From the NCBI GenBank assembly GCA_026981865.1, contig JALSIA010000221.1, positions 1-37,376 of the forward strand: 37,376 nt of DNA, in the 5' to 3' direction. The stretch is from Thermaceae bacterium (GTDB lineage Bacteria; Deinococcota; Deinococci; Deinococcales; Marinithermaceae). Below are positions 13,891 to 22,667 of the stretch, one piece after another. The notes beneath the pieces were generated by a model. It worked only from the letters and a program-made list of their open reading frames with translations. It did no database searches and had not been told where the DNA came from. Position 1 is the first letter of the stretch; every line of letters starts with the position of its first letter. The translations under genes were made by a program, and so were the position numbers.

Positions 13891-15497
13891 CCTGGGTCTT
13901 TCCCGCACTGGGCGTACTGGTTGCCGTGCTCACCTCGATCTCGCGCGGCTCGGCGCGCCGCTACCTCTACGCCTCGGGCCTCGGGCTGCTCGTGCTCTTC
14001 TTCGCCTTCCCCTTCTCCAGCGCGCTCGGCTACCTGAGCCGCGAGGCCGTTCACCCCACGCCCGTAGGGCTGCTGCCCAGCTGGCCGCCGCTGGCGCTGA
14101 TCGCGGTGGCGGGGGCGCTGGCGCTGCTCCCCTGGCCGCGGCGGCTGCACGGCTGGGTGGGAGCCGCCTCGGGGCTCGCGGTCCTGGGGCTCGTCTACGC
14201 ATGGTTGGGCCGGCCGGTCTTCCTGGCCCGGGTGGTCCCCCTCGCGGGCGTCATGGAGGGCGCGATCGCCCTGGGCCTGGCGTTGCTCGTGTTTCTGGCC
14301 GCGCGCCGCCGAGGAGCGCTCGTGGCCCTGCTGGCCGCCCTGCTGGTCGGGGGCGGCGGCTTTGCGCTGCTGGCGGGGCCCACGGGGCACACCTATTTCC
14401 CGCGCCTCGTGGGGTACTACAAGCTGCTCACCCCCGTCTCCGAACCGGACACCCGCGCGCTCGTCGAGCGCTACAACGCGGGGTTGGAGAAGGCCAACGC
14501 CCTCCGCGCCGAGATCGGCCTCAAGAAGCTCGAGCCCATCGGCTCGCTCGCCGACCTGCAGGGTGGCCTGCCCAAGGACCTCGCCCGCGAGGGGGTGCGC
14601 CTGGTACGCCCCGCGAGCCTGCGCTACGGCACCCTGGCCGCACTCTTCCTGGCCGGTCTGATGCTGGCGAGCGGTTTCTTCCTGGCCCGCAAACCCGAGC
14701 TGGCCGAGGAAGGCGACCCGACCGGCGGCCTAGTGGCCGCGGGCGTCTTCGCGGTGCTGGTGCCCTCGTTCTACGCCACCGAGTTCAGCCTGGCCAAGCT
14801 GGTGAAGGGCTGGCCCTTCTTCGTCAACTTCCTCGACCGCGCCTGGCCGCCGCGCCTCGCCGATCCGGCGCACAACGTCTTCCCGCTGCAGGAGGTGGCC
14901 AGCCAGATGGCGCTCACCGTGGAGATCGCCCTGGTGGGCACCTTCCTGGCCATGCTCTTCGCCGTGCCCACCAGCTTCCTGGCGGCGCGCAACCTCACCC
15001 GCGGCAGCGCCTTCACCCGCGCCATCTTCACGCTCACCCGCGCGTTCTACAACGTCGACCGCGGCGTCGACACCCTGATCCTGGCGCTCGTCTTCGTGGC
15101 CGCGGTGGGGCTGGGTCCGTTCGCGGGGGTGCTGGCCATGGCCATCCACTCGATCGCCGACCTGGGCAAACTCTACTCCGAGGCCATCGAGAACGTGGAG
15201 AAAGGGCCCATCGAGGCGCTCGAAGCCGTGGGCGCCTCGGGCACCGGCGTGGTGCGCTGGGCCATCCTGCCCCAGGTGCTGCCCCTCTTCGTCGCCTACA
15301 CCCTCTACCGCTTCGAGATCAACTTCCGGGTTTCCATCGTCCTCGGCTTCGTGGGCGCAGGGGGCATCGGCTTCTTCATCCAGAACGCCATGGCCAGCGG
15401 GATGTACGACCAGATGATCATCGGCATCATCGCCATCGTCCTGGTGGTCAACCTGATCGACTTCGGCTCGTCCTGGCTGCGCAGCAAGCTGGTCTGA
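13887..15497 (+). CDS. phnE: PhnE-type ABC permease with a long N-terminal membrane extension
   Basis: The C-terminal 260 residues of this 536-residue protein are a standard PhnE permease, with VASQMALTVEIALVGTFLAM and the EAA loop EAIENVEKGPIEALEAVGAS that contacts PhnC. The first 270 residues are extra. They hold about six hydrophobic segments and one soluble loop (roughly 175-245, HTYFPRLVGYYKLLTPVSEP onward) before rejoining the permease. Typical PhnE proteins are about 260-290 residues. The extension does not itself contain an EAA motif, so it is not a second permease copy. It may be an accessory domain for assembly or binding-protein docking. Translation is coupled to phnC by ATGA. Confidence 0.9.
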   Translation: MTWVFPALGVLVAVLTSISRGSARRYLYASGLGLLVLFFAFPFSSALGYLSREAVHPTPVGLLPSWPPLALIAVAGALALLPWPRRLHGWVGAASGLAVLGLVYAWLGRPVFLARVVPLAGVMEGAIALGLALLVFLAARRRGALVALLAALLVGGGGFALLAGPTGHTYFPRLVGYYKLLTPVSEPDTRALVERYNAGLEKANALRAEIGLKKLEPIGSLADLQGGLPKDLAREGVRLVRPASLRYGTLAALFLAGLMLASGFFLARKPELAEEGDPTGGLVAAGVFAVLVPSFYATEFSLAKLVKGWPFFVNFLDRAWPPRLADPAHNVFPLQEVASQMALTVEIALVGTFLAMLFAVPTSFLAARNLTRGSAFTRAIFTLTRAFYNVDRGVDTLILALVFVAAVGLGPFAGVLAMAIHSIADLGKLYSEAIENVEKGPIEALEAVGASGTGVVRWAILPQVLPLFVAYTLYRFEINFRVSIVLGFVGAGGIGFFIQNAMASGMYDQMIIGIIAIVLVVNLIDFGSSWLRSKLV

Positions 15498-15508
15498 GCC
15501 GGACCGCA

Positions 15509-15541
15509 GCCAACCGCCGTGGCTTGGCCACGGCGGTTGGC
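15509..15541. terminator. Bidirectional terminator between phnE and the SPFH gene
   Basis: A perfect 15-bp stem (15509-15523 with 15527-15541) has a 3-nt loop and lies between two convergent stops. The T-run is weak, but the stem is one of the longest in the window. Confidence 0.75.
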
Positions 15542-15553
15542 ACGTTCTCAGGA

Positions 15554-16495
15554 CTAGCGGTTGGGCGAAGCCTCTTCCAGTTTGCGCAAATCCAGCAGAA
15601 AGTTGCCGTCGGTGGGCAGCATGATCGTCTTGATGTTGGGCGAAAGCTTTTCGGCCACGGTCAGCTGAATGACCTGAGGGTAACGCTTGAGGGCATCACC
15701 CCGCAGCTCGAGCGCCTTGGCCTCGCCCTCGGCCTTGAGGATGGCCGCATCGCGCTCGGCCTGGGCTTCGATGACCCGCCGTTGGGCGGCGATCTCGGCC
15801 TGGCGGCGACGGTTCTCTTCGATCTGTACCTGCTGCTCGGCGGTCTGTTTCTCTTCGATGACCCGCGCCACCGTATCGGGAATGCGGATCTCGCGCAGCA
15901 ACACCGACTCGAGGACGATGTGCTTCTGTTCCAGCGCTTCGCGCAGGGCGGTGGTCACCGAACGCTCCAGGTCGCCGCGGCGGGTGCTGATCAGCTCCGC
16001 AGCGTTGAAGAGGCCGACGGCGTCGCGCACCTTGCTGCGGATCTGGGGCACGACCATCGTCTCGCGGTAGGCCGGGCCCACCTCCTTGTGCAAAAGCGGC
16101 GCCTTCGCCTTCTCGATGCGGTACTGCACGGTCACGTCCACCCCGATGTCCAGACCCTCCTTGCTGCGGGCCTGGATGGGGCCGAAGCCGACCCGGCGGG
16201 CGTTGGACTTCGAAAGGGTGACCTCCTGCAAACGCGCGTCGTAGAGCACGACCTCCTGCACGAGCGGCAGGACGAAGTGCAGCCCTTCGTCGAGGGCGTC
16301 GGGCTGGACCCCCGAGAAGACGTTGAAGACGACGCCCACGTGCCCTGCAGGGACGACCACGAAACTGCGCGAAACCACCCCGAGGAGCAACCCGGTCAGG
16401 ATTAGCGCCGTGCCCAGGCTACGGCGCCCGGGCTGGGCCAGCAACCCGATGCCCAGCACCACGGCGACCAGCGCCACGATCAGCAAGATTCCCAT
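15554..16495 (-). CDS. Prohibitin-like SPFH/band 7 membrane protein
   Basis: This 313-residue protein has two N-terminal hydrophobic segments (about 2-20 and 27-48), the SPFH domain starting FVVVPAGHVGVVF, and a coiled coil (about 200-270) with repeated EEK/EAQAERDAAILKAEGEA heptads, then a C-terminal tail. The layout matches prohibitin/stomatin proteins that oligomerise at the membrane and organise lipid domains or restrain FtsH-type proteases. No NfeD partner is adjacent. The ATG at 16495 is 6 nt after TAGAGT with no Shine-Dalgarno sequence. Confidence 0.9.
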   Translation of the reverse strand: MGILLIVALVAVVLGIGLLAQPGRRSLGTALILTGLLLGVVSRSFVVVPAGHVGVVFNVFSGVQPDALDEGLHFVLPLVQEVVLYDARLQEVTLSKSNARRVGFGPIQARSKEGLDIGVDVTVQYRIEKAKAPLLHKEVGPAYRETMVVPQIRSKVRDAVGLFNAAELISTRRGDLERSVTTALREALEQKHIVLESVLLREIRIPDTVARVIEEKQTAEQQVQIEENRRRQAEIAAQRRVIEAQAERDAAILKAEGEAKALELRGDALKRYPQVIQLTVAEKLSPNIKTIMLPTDGNFLLDLRKLEEASPNR

Positions 16496-16507
16496 GTGCC
16501 CACTCTA
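16496..16507 (-). promoter_or_regulatory. Leaderless-type promoter of the SPFH gene, TAGAGT 6 nt before ATG
   Basis: On the minus strand TAGAGT (16502-16507) is followed by 6 nt and the ATG. There is no ribosome binding site. Confidence 0.45.
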
Positions 16508-16522
16508 ACCCAGGGGCACCGG

Positions 16523-16552
16523 TTGACATTGGGATACAAAACCACGTTTAAT
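16523..16552 (+). promoter_or_regulatory. Promoter TTGACA-N18-TTTAAT for the lipoprotein-protease pair
   Basis: A perfect -35 TTGACA (16523-16528) and TTTAAT (16547-16552) are 18 nt apart. The predicted leader of about 100 nt runs to the ATG at 16660, where GGAGG and AGAGGTGA provide ribosome binding. It lies back to back with the SPFH promoter. Confidence 0.7.
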
Positions 16553-16659
16553 TTGTCTTAAAGCTTTATCATCATTGCACGGAGGTGAAAACTGAGCAAC
16601 GCTGTGGTATCGACGATCGCAGGACCCTACTCGAATCGCAGGAGGAAAGAGGTGAGCGC

Positions 16660-18309
16660 ATGAGGTTGAAACTATTCATTGGAGCACTGTTGATGTTGGT
16701 ACTCGCCGCCTGCGGGGAGTTCGTGACCCCGAACGCCACGATCAGCGGCTACGTGGTGGACATGAAGGCCGGCGAACCCGTACAGGGCGTCAGCGTGACG
16801 ATCGTCCAAACCGGCGAATCGGCCACGACGGACGCCCAAGGCTACTATTCGATCGACACCAAGCGAGGCCGCTACACTTTGGTCTTCACCAAGGCCGGCT
16901 TCGCGACCTCGAAGGTGACGGGGCTCCTGACGCTCGACGAGAAGACCCTGTACAGCACCATCCTTCGTCCGGTGTTCGATCCCCAAGCCACCGTCGACCC
17001 CCCTGAGCTGAACCTCGACATTCCCGATTGGTACGAGCCCGGCCAGGAGATCACGGTCACCGTCAGCGGATCGGTCGCCGACCCCGACACCAACGGCTTC
17101 CAGTTCCTGGACGTGGCCCTCGGGCAGCAGGGCGGCAGCTCGGGCTACCTGAACGGCTACGTGCGCCACCAGCGTTTCTTCGACTTCGACGGCAGCGACA
17201 AAGAGGTCACGATCGACACGACGGGCTACAACGACTTCGTCACCGTGCACGCGGTCGCCTACGACGTCAACGGCAACCGCACCGAAGCCATCGGCTACGT
17301 TTACCGCAGCCCCGACCTCACCGCCGCCGCTCCCGCGAACCCCACCGATCTGACGGCCCAGGCGGTCACCTTTGGCGACGTGGCCGTCTTTGGCACCTTG
17401 AGCGTTCCGGGCCTCACCGGTAACGCCATCGTCAACGCCATGAAGTCGGGCGAAGTTGCGACGCTGAAGCGGCTGGGCGAGGCGGTCCGCGAAGTCAGCG
17501 GCAAGGCCGGCGGGATTGCACCCCAAGGCAACAGCCTCGACAAGGCCATCACCTGGGTGGACCTCAGCTGGAGCTACGACCCCAACGCCACCGCGCCGGA
17601 AGCCTTCGAGATCTTCCGCAAGAACGGCGAGAACGGTACGTTCTACCGCATCGGCCGCATCGCCGCCGAGGACGCTCAGAACCTGGACGAAAACGGCGAC
17701 CCGATCCCCGGTTCGTACAGCTTCCGCGACGCCACCCCCGGCACCCTTCCCGGCGTGCTGCTGACCTACCGCGTCGAAGCCGTGAACGGCGACAAGCGGG
17801 CCGCCTCGGGCGAGTACAGCGTGACGCCGCTCCCGGTCTTCAAGGTGCAGGCCGTGGCCCCCGGCGACAACGTGACCGACGTTGATTTGGCCCCGGGGTA
17901 CGTGATCTCGGTGGAGAACTCCTCGACGATCAACTTTTTCATGGCCATCGTCCTCGACCGCGTGCAGGTGGACGGCTTCAACGTCGAGTACATGTCGCCG
18001 GTCTTTGTGGTTCCCGGTGCCGACGGCGAGTTCCACCCGTTCAACGGGTTCGTGGGCATCCCCCATGGCGTGATCGAAACGGCAAACGGCTACGGGCTCA
18101 CCGGTGCTTCGCTGCAGCCCTTCCACACCTACGACTGGCAACCCTTCGCCGTGACTGCCCACATCAACGACAACGGGGAGATGGACGCGGTCTCGATCGG
18201 CTCCGACTTCTTCGCGCTTTGGGGCCCCTTCGGCGTGGAGGACGGTCCCGTGAACACCTTCGTCACCGGCAGCGGCGTCGTTGCAGCCGCAGCCGCGGAG
18301 GGGAGGTAG
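16660..18309 (+). CDS. Surface lipoprotein with carboxypeptidase-regulatory-like and FN3-like domains
   Basis: This 549-residue lipoprotein starts at ATG 16660 after GGAGGAAAGAGGTGA. The signal peptide ends LVLAAC, giving a lipidated Cys. Residues about 25-95 form a carboxypeptidase-regulatory-like beta sandwich (GEPVQGVSVTIVQTG, then TDAQGYYSID, then YTLVFTKAGF). A middle region is an Ig-like extracellular domain, and about residues 310-415 resemble a fibronectin type III module (VDLSWSYDPNA, FEIFRKNGENGTFYRIG). No catalytic motif is seen. It is 3 nt upstream of the S8 protease lipoprotein and presumably co-expressed, possibly as its envelope partner. Confidence 0.8.
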   Translation: MRLKLFIGALLMLVLAACGEFVTPNATISGYVVDMKAGEPVQGVSVTIVQTGESATTDAQGYYSIDTKRGRYTLVFTKAGFATSKVTGLLTLDEKTLYSTILRPVFDPQATVDPPELNLDIPDWYEPGQEITVTVSGSVADPDTNGFQFLDVALGQQGGSSGYLNGYVRHQRFFDFDGSDKEVTIDTTGYNDFVTVHAVAYDVNGNRTEAIGYVYRSPDLTAAAPANPTDLTAQAVTFGDVAVFGTLSVPGLTGNAIVNAMKSGEVATLKRLGEAVREVSGKAGGIAPQGNSLDKAITWVDLSWSYDPNATAPEAFEIFRKNGENGTFYRIGRIAAEDAQNLDENGDPIPGSYSFRDATPGTLPGVLLTYRVEAVNGDKRAASGEYSVTPLPVFKVQAVAPGDNVTDVDLAPGYVISVENSSTINFFMAIVLDRVQVDGFNVEYMSPVFVVPGADGEFHPFNGFVGIPHGVIETANGYGLTGASLQPFHTYDWQPFAVTAHINDNGEMDAVSIGSDFFALWGPFGVEDGPVNTFVTGSGVVAAAAAEGR

Positions 18310-18312
18310 ACC

Positions 18313-20856
18313 ATGAAGAAGCTCTTCTATCTTGCTGGCCTGCTCCTGCTGCTTGCAGCCTGCAGCACCGGCGGCCTCTCCCCCAAGGCCGAAACCCCGG
18401 GAAGCAGCGACGGCGCCCCCGCCGTAGACCTGACCAAACGGTACGTCCTCGGTCAGGTGATCGTTGGCTACCGTGACGCGGCCGACCTTGGCACGATCCT
18501 CAACGCCCTCGGCGGAAGTCTGATCAGCGACTGGGCCCCGATCAAGGCCGCCCTGGTCGCACTGCCCGACGGCATGCCGGTGGAGAAGGCGCTCGGCCTC
18601 CTCGAGCGTCGCGGCGACGTGCGCTACGCCGTCCCCAACCGGCTCGTCAAGGAGCCCGAGCCGGTAGACACGGTCAACACGACCGGGATGGGCGTCGGCG
18701 CCCTGGCCGACTCGCCGTACTCGGACCCCGACTTCGACAAGCAGTGGATGCACCGGCAGATGAACACCCCGGCCGCCTGGAACGCGGGCATCACCGGTAG
18801 CGGCGTGCGCATCGCCATCCACGACGACTTCATCGACCACACCCACCCCGACCTGGCGGCCAACATCGCCTACCCGGGTTTCTACGGCACCACGGGTGAG
18901 CTGATCTGCCCCGACACCCCCCACAACGGCCTGGGCACCCACGGCACCAGCGTGGCCGGCACCGCCGCCGCCGTTGCCAACGACATCGGCGGCCGTGGCA
19001 TCGCCTACGGCGCCAGCATCGTGCCCATCGCCATCGACCACCCGGTCGAGGGGTACCTGACGCTCTCGGGCATCGTCTATGGGGGCTTCTTCGCCGTCGA
19101 CGGTCCGAGCGCGTTCGGCTTGACCGTTCCGGACGGCTGCGGCGACGGCTACTCCCCGCCGGCCGGCCGCCCCTACGTGGACGTGCTCAACATGTCCTGG
19201 GGCAGCGGCGCCTACGATCAGGTGATCAAGGACCTGATGGACTGGATGCTGATGAACGGCATCGTCCTGGTCACCTCGGCGGGCAACACCCCCACCACCG
19301 GCTTCGCCGAACCCGCCTGGCACCCCGGCCTGATCACCGTCGCCGCGACCCGTGCCGACGGCCAGCGGACCGACTTCTCGAACCGCGGCGTCCACCTCGA
19401 CGTGGCCGCACCCGGCCAGAACATCTGGGTGCCCACGACCCGCCAGTGCATCCTCGACGACCCCACGGGCGCGGGTTGCACGGGCGACGAGAACGACTAC
19501 ACCTACATCGCCGGCACCTCGTTCTCCAGCCCCGCCACCGCGGGCGCGGTGGCCCTCATCCTCGAAGCCGCGGGCGGTCCCGGCAGCCTCGACGCGCGCC
19601 AGGTGCGCACCGTCCTGACCCAGACCGCCTGGGACGCCAACGCCGACACCCTTCCGGGCTTCGACGAGGACCTGGGCTGGGGCATCGTCGACGCCGGCGC
19701 GGCCGTGGCCAAGGCCCTGGCCATTGCCGGAGGCAGCGAACCTGCGCCCGAAGCAGGTGCAAATGTCTACGTCGATGTTTACGACGTCAACACGGGGACC
19801 CCGCTGCCGATGACGAGCGTCACGCTGGTTCCGGTCGATGCCAACGGCAACCCGCTGCCCGACCGCCCCATCCTGCCCACGCAAACCACGGGCACCGGCC
19901 TGTTCGACGACGGCACCGCGATGTTCCTGCAGATCGACCCCGGCTTCTACCGGGTCATGGTGGGCGGGCCGCATAAGAAAAGCGGCGTCGTCCCGGGAAC
20001 GAACGAGGGCATCGTGCAGGTGGTCAGCGGCGACAACGCGTTCGCCATCCCGCTGGACATCCAGCTCCCCACCGACCTCTACGAACCCAACGACACCGTC
20101 GCCGATGCCACCCCCGTAAGTGCGGGTACGACCTACAAGGGCATTATCTACAACGCCAGCACCGGAAGCGACGTGGACTTCTACGCCCTCACCGTCACCG
20201 CGGGCACCGAATACGTGCTGAACACCGAGTCGCTCTCGGGCCAGATGGACCTCGCCATCACCGTCTATGCCAGCGACGGCACGACCGTCATCGCATCCAA
20301 CGACAACAACCAGTCCTTCACCGACGATGCTTGGGTCAGCTTCACCGCCAGCGCCGACGGCACCGTCTACATCCTGGTCCAGGATCTAAACGGCTCCTCG
20401 AGCCCCTTCAACAGCTACGCCCTCGACATCGCCAGCCCCTTCGTGGCCGAGACCGAACCCAACGGCTCGGCGACCGTGAACGGCACCAACATCTCCAACG
20501 TCGACCTCACGAACGCCCAAGCCGTGGCGCTGGGATCGGCCGTGAACGCCGCGATCGACCCGCTCGGCGACGACGACATCTTCATGCTGACGCTCACCGC
20601 GGGCACCACCCTGGTCGCCGACGTCGAAACCGTGGACAGCGGCGCGCCCGACACTATGCTCGCTATCTACGACAGCATCGGAAACCAGGTTGCTTACAAC
20701 GACGACTTCACCGGCCGCGAGTCGCGGCTCGAGTTCACCCCGACGGCCGACGGCACCTACTACGTGCTGGTCACCGCCTGGGACGGCGACGCCGGCGGCA
20801 GCACCACCGGCAGCTACGTCCTGAGCCTCACCCAACTCGACAACCCTGGACCGTAA
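18313..20856 (+). CDS. Subtilisin-like (S8) serine protease lipoprotein
   Basis: This 847-residue lipoprotein has a signal peptide ending LLAAC. Next comes a propeptide-like region (about 40-115, QVIVGYRDAADLGTIL), then the S8 domain with an intact triad: Asp171 in IAIHDDFIDH, His210 in GTHGTSVAGT and Ser403 in GTSFSSPATAG. VTSAGN supplies the oxyanion Asn. Two C-terminal prepeptidase-type beta domains follow, starting at YEPNDTVADATP and ETEPNGSATVNG. The catalytic Asp sits in HDD where the usual context is DTG. Four Cys in the catalytic domain may form disulfides. GGGGAGG precedes the ATG, and a terminator follows the stop. The protease probably acts outside the cell, anchored to a membrane. 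Confidence 0.93.
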   Translation: MKKLFYLAGLLLLLAACSTGGLSPKAETPGSSDGAPAVDLTKRYVLGQVIVGYRDAADLGTILNALGGSLISDWAPIKAALVALPDGMPVEKALGLLERRGDVRYAVPNRLVKEPEPVDTVNTTGMGVGALADSPYSDPDFDKQWMHRQMNTPAAWNAGITGSGVRIAIHDDFIDHTHPDLAANIAYPGFYGTTGELICPDTPHNGLGTHGTSVAGTAAAVANDIGGRGIAYGASIVPIAIDHPVEGYLTLSGIVYGGFFAVDGPSAFGLTVPDGCGDGYSPPAGRPYVDVLNMSWGSGAYDQVIKDLMDWMLMNGIVLVTSAGNTPTTGFAEPAWHPGLITVAATRADGQRTDFSNRGVHLDVAAPGQNIWVPTTRQCILDDPTGAGCTGDENDYTYIAGTSFSSPATAGAVALILEAAGGPGSLDARQVRTVLTQTAWDANADTLPGFDEDLGWGIVDAGAAVAKALAIAGGSEPAPEAGANVYVDVYDVNTGTPLPMTSVTLVPVDANGNPLPDRPILPTQTTGTGLFDDGTAMFLQIDPGFYRVMVGGPHKKSGVVPGTNEGIVQVVSGDNAFAIPLDIQLPTDLYEPNDTVADATPVSAGTTYKGIIYNASTGSDVDFYALTVTAGTEYVLNTESLSGQMDLAITVYASDGTTVIASNDNNQSFTDDAWVSFTASADGTVYILVQDLNGSSSPFNSYALDIASPFVAETEPNGSATVNGTNISNVDLTNAQAVALGSAVNAAIDPLGDDDIFMLTLTAGTTLVADVETVDSGAPDTMLAIYDSIGNQVAYNDDFTGRESRLEFTPTADGTYYVLVTAWDGDAGGSTTGSYVLSLTQLDNPGP

Positions 20857-20871
20857 CGGTCGAGCCCGCAT

Positions 20872-20903
20872 GCCCCGGCGACCCGATGGTCGCCGGGGCT
20901 TTT
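20872..20903 (+). terminator. Rho-independent terminator of the lipoprotein-protease pair
   Basis: A 12-bp perfect stem (20872-20883 with 20888-20899) closed by CGAT is followed by TTTT. It lies 16 nt after the protease stop and just before the promoter of the PASTA gene. Confidence 0.85.
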
Positions 20904-20926
20904 CATGCGGTTATTACACCGGGCGC

Positions 20927-20940
20927 TATACTTTATGAAG
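20927..20940 (+). promoter_or_regulatory. Leaderless-type promoter, TATACT 8 nt before ATG
   Basis: TATACT (20927-20932) is 8 nt from ATG 20941. Another ATG at 20935 is only 2 nt from the box, so the 20941 start is favoured. Confidence 0.55.
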
Positions 20941-22467
20941 ATGTCGGAGCGTCTGGGTCCATACGAAGCCTCACAGCAGGAGCGCCGCGAAGACTTCCTC
21001 ACGGTGTGGCGCGCTCGAAGCCCGTCCGGTGCTGAGGGCCGCCTGTACTGGTTCGACGTCCGGGGCCCCGAGGCGCGCGCCGTCTTCTTCCGTTTCCGCA
21101 AGGCGCTCAAGGCCCTCTCCGCTCTGGGGGTGCTGCCCGGGGGCCTGGAAATCAGCGCCAAACCCGGGCAGTACTACGTCTTCTGGCCGTCCTGCGACGC
21201 CCCCTCGGCGCTGCCGGCCAAGGGCCGCAAGGTCGTGCGCGAGGTGGGCCGCATCCTGGAGGCGCTCAGGCCTCTGGGGTTCGCGCTGTCGGATCTGGAT
21301 CTGCGTTTGCACGAAGAAGGGGTGCGGGTGGCCGCCCTCGATCCTCTGAGCGAGCACGACGAGACCGAGATCGAGCGCCTTGGCGGGCGCTTTCTGCGGG
21401 CCCTGCCCTCGGCGCGGTCGGGTCGCGGGAACCGTGCCGCCTCCTGGGTGCCGGGGCTGCTCCTGGCGGTGCTGGGGCTGTGGCTCTTCGTCGCCGGCAG
21501 CGCGCGCTACCTGAACCCCCCCGAGTTCACGATCCCCGACCTGCGCGGTCAAGACCCGCGCACCGCGCTGGAAGCGGTCAAGAACATGGGGCTCAAGGTC
21601 ACCTTCACCATGGCCAGCGAGCCGGACCGGCCGCGCGACCTTATCCTGGAACAAAATCCACCCCCAGGAACCCGGGTCAAACCCGGACGCGCCCTCGAGC
21701 TCGTCCTCAACCGGCCCAAGGACGGCCGGGTACCGCCGCTCGCGGGGCGGCCGCTCAGCGACGCGCAACGCACGCTTGAGGAGGCCGGTTACCTGCCCGG
21801 GGCCGCGGCCACGGGATACAGCGAGGAGCCCGAGGGCACGGTGCTGGCCAGCGCGCCGCCTGCGGACGCGCCGCTGCCCCAGGGCGCCACGGTGCGCCTC
21901 CTCACCTCCGACGGCCCCGCGCCGCGCAAGACCGTGCTGCCCGAGCTCACCGGACTCAACCTGGAAGAGGCGCGCTACCTGATCTCGGTCGCGGAGCTGC
22001 GCCTGGGCGAAGTGCAGACCCTGCCCTCCCCACAGCCCGAGGGCACGGTGCTGGCCCAGTCCCCCCCCGCGGGTGTCGCCCTCGACGTGGGCAGCCCGGT
22101 GGTGGTGACCGTGTCCGGCCGGGGCGAGGTGCTGCTCCCCGAGCAGGGCTTCATGGCGCCGCCGGCCCCGCAGGAAACGCCCCCCGAAACCCCGGCGACG
22201 GATACCGAAGCATCGCCGCCGCCGCCCGACCTCGCCCCCGGGGAGCGCATCGTCCCCATCCGGGTGCCGCTACCCGCCAGCGGGACCCAGGCCCCCGTGC
22301 ACGTGCGCCTCGTCGTTGCCGACGACGACGGCGAACGCACGCCCATCGACACCTTCGCCCAGGGCGGAACCACCCTCGAGGGCAGCGTCCGGGTGAAGGG
22401 CGACGCCCGCTTCAAGCTCTACCTCGACGGCTTCCTCTACCAGGAGTGGACGAGCCCGGCCCCCTGA
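20941..22467 (+). CDS. PASTA-domain membrane protein with degenerate kinase-like domain
   Basis: This 508-residue protein has a cytoplasmic domain (1-165), one transmembrane helix (about 168-190), three PASTA repeats (about 197-265, 266-332, 335-404), a Pro-rich linker and a C-terminal beta domain. The order matches PknB/Stk1 kinases, which sense peptidoglycan through PASTA repeats. The cytoplasmic part lacks the glycine loop, VAIK lysine, HRD and DFG motifs. LSDLDLRLHEEGVRVAALDP sits where the catalytic loop and DFG segment would be. It therefore looks like a pseudokinase or unrelated domain on a PASTA sensor. Three PASTA repeats and topology are clear; the kinase ancestry is inferred. Confidence 0.85.
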   Translation: MSERLGPYEASQQERREDFLTVWRARSPSGAEGRLYWFDVRGPEARAVFFRFRKALKALSALGVLPGGLEISAKPGQYYVFWPSCDAPSALPAKGRKVVREVGRILEALRPLGFALSDLDLRLHEEGVRVAALDPLSEHDETEIERLGGRFLRALPSARSGRGNRAASWVPGLLLAVLGLWLFVAGSARYLNPPEFTIPDLRGQDPRTALEAVKNMGLKVTFTMASEPDRPRDLILEQNPPPGTRVKPGRALELVLNRPKDGRVPPLAGRPLSDAQRTLEEAGYLPGAAATGYSEEPEGTVLASAPPADAPLPQGATVRLLTSDGPAPRKTVLPELTGLNLEEARYLISVAELRLGEVQTLPSPQPEGTVLAQSPPAGVALDVGSPVVVTVSGRGEVLLPEQGFMAPPAPQETPPETPATDTEASPPPPDLAPGERIVPIRVPLPASGTQAPVHVRLVVADDDGERTPIDTFAQGGTTLEGSVRVKGDARFKLYLDGFLYQEWTSPAP

Positions 22468-22497
22468 ACCTCAAAACGTAAGGACGGCCGCACCGCC

Positions 22498-22620
22498 CTA
22501 GACGAGCTCGACGTCCGCTCCCGCGTCCGCGGCTTCGGCGGCCGTTTCCAAAGCGTTCGCCAGGCGCCCCAGGTCGCCGTGGGTTTCGGTATCGGCCAGA
22601 ACGACGACGGTCAGCTCCAT
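22498..22620 (-). pseudogene. Truncated DsrE-family gene
   Basis: On the minus strand a 40-residue frame starts at ATG 22620 and reads MELTVVVLADTETHGDLGRL, then an ALETAAEAADAGADVELV segment, then TAG. This is the N-terminal strand-helix of DsrE-like sulfur-relay/peroxiredoxin-type proteins, which normally run about 110-120 residues. After the stop no continuation of the domain is seen in any frame, so the gene is truncated. It is squeezed between the PASTA and LOG genes. A functional short peptide is unlikely but cannot be excluded. Confidence 0.55.
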
Positions 22621-22655
22621 GCCCCGTTGTACGGTGCACGCAGCATCGGCTGGCC

Positions 22656-22667
22656 TACACTGGGGGC
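22656..22667 (+). promoter_or_regulatory. Leaderless-type promoter, TACACT 6 nt before ATG
   Basis: TACACT (22656-22661) is followed by GGGGGC and ATG 22668. The G-run could also serve as a weak ribosome binding site, so this case is less clear than others. Confidence 0.4.

Noticed and set aside
14201-16405. Plus-strand 734-codon frame across phnE and the SPFH gene
   Set aside because: It crosses a 15-bp terminator hairpin and both real genes in wrong frames, with Arg/Gly/Pro composition typical of shadow frames.
16672-19974. A 1100-codon open frame antisense to the lipoprotein-protease pair
   Set aside because: Low-complexity Val/Gly/Asp/His text without motifs, opposite two genes with clear signal peptides and a protease triad.
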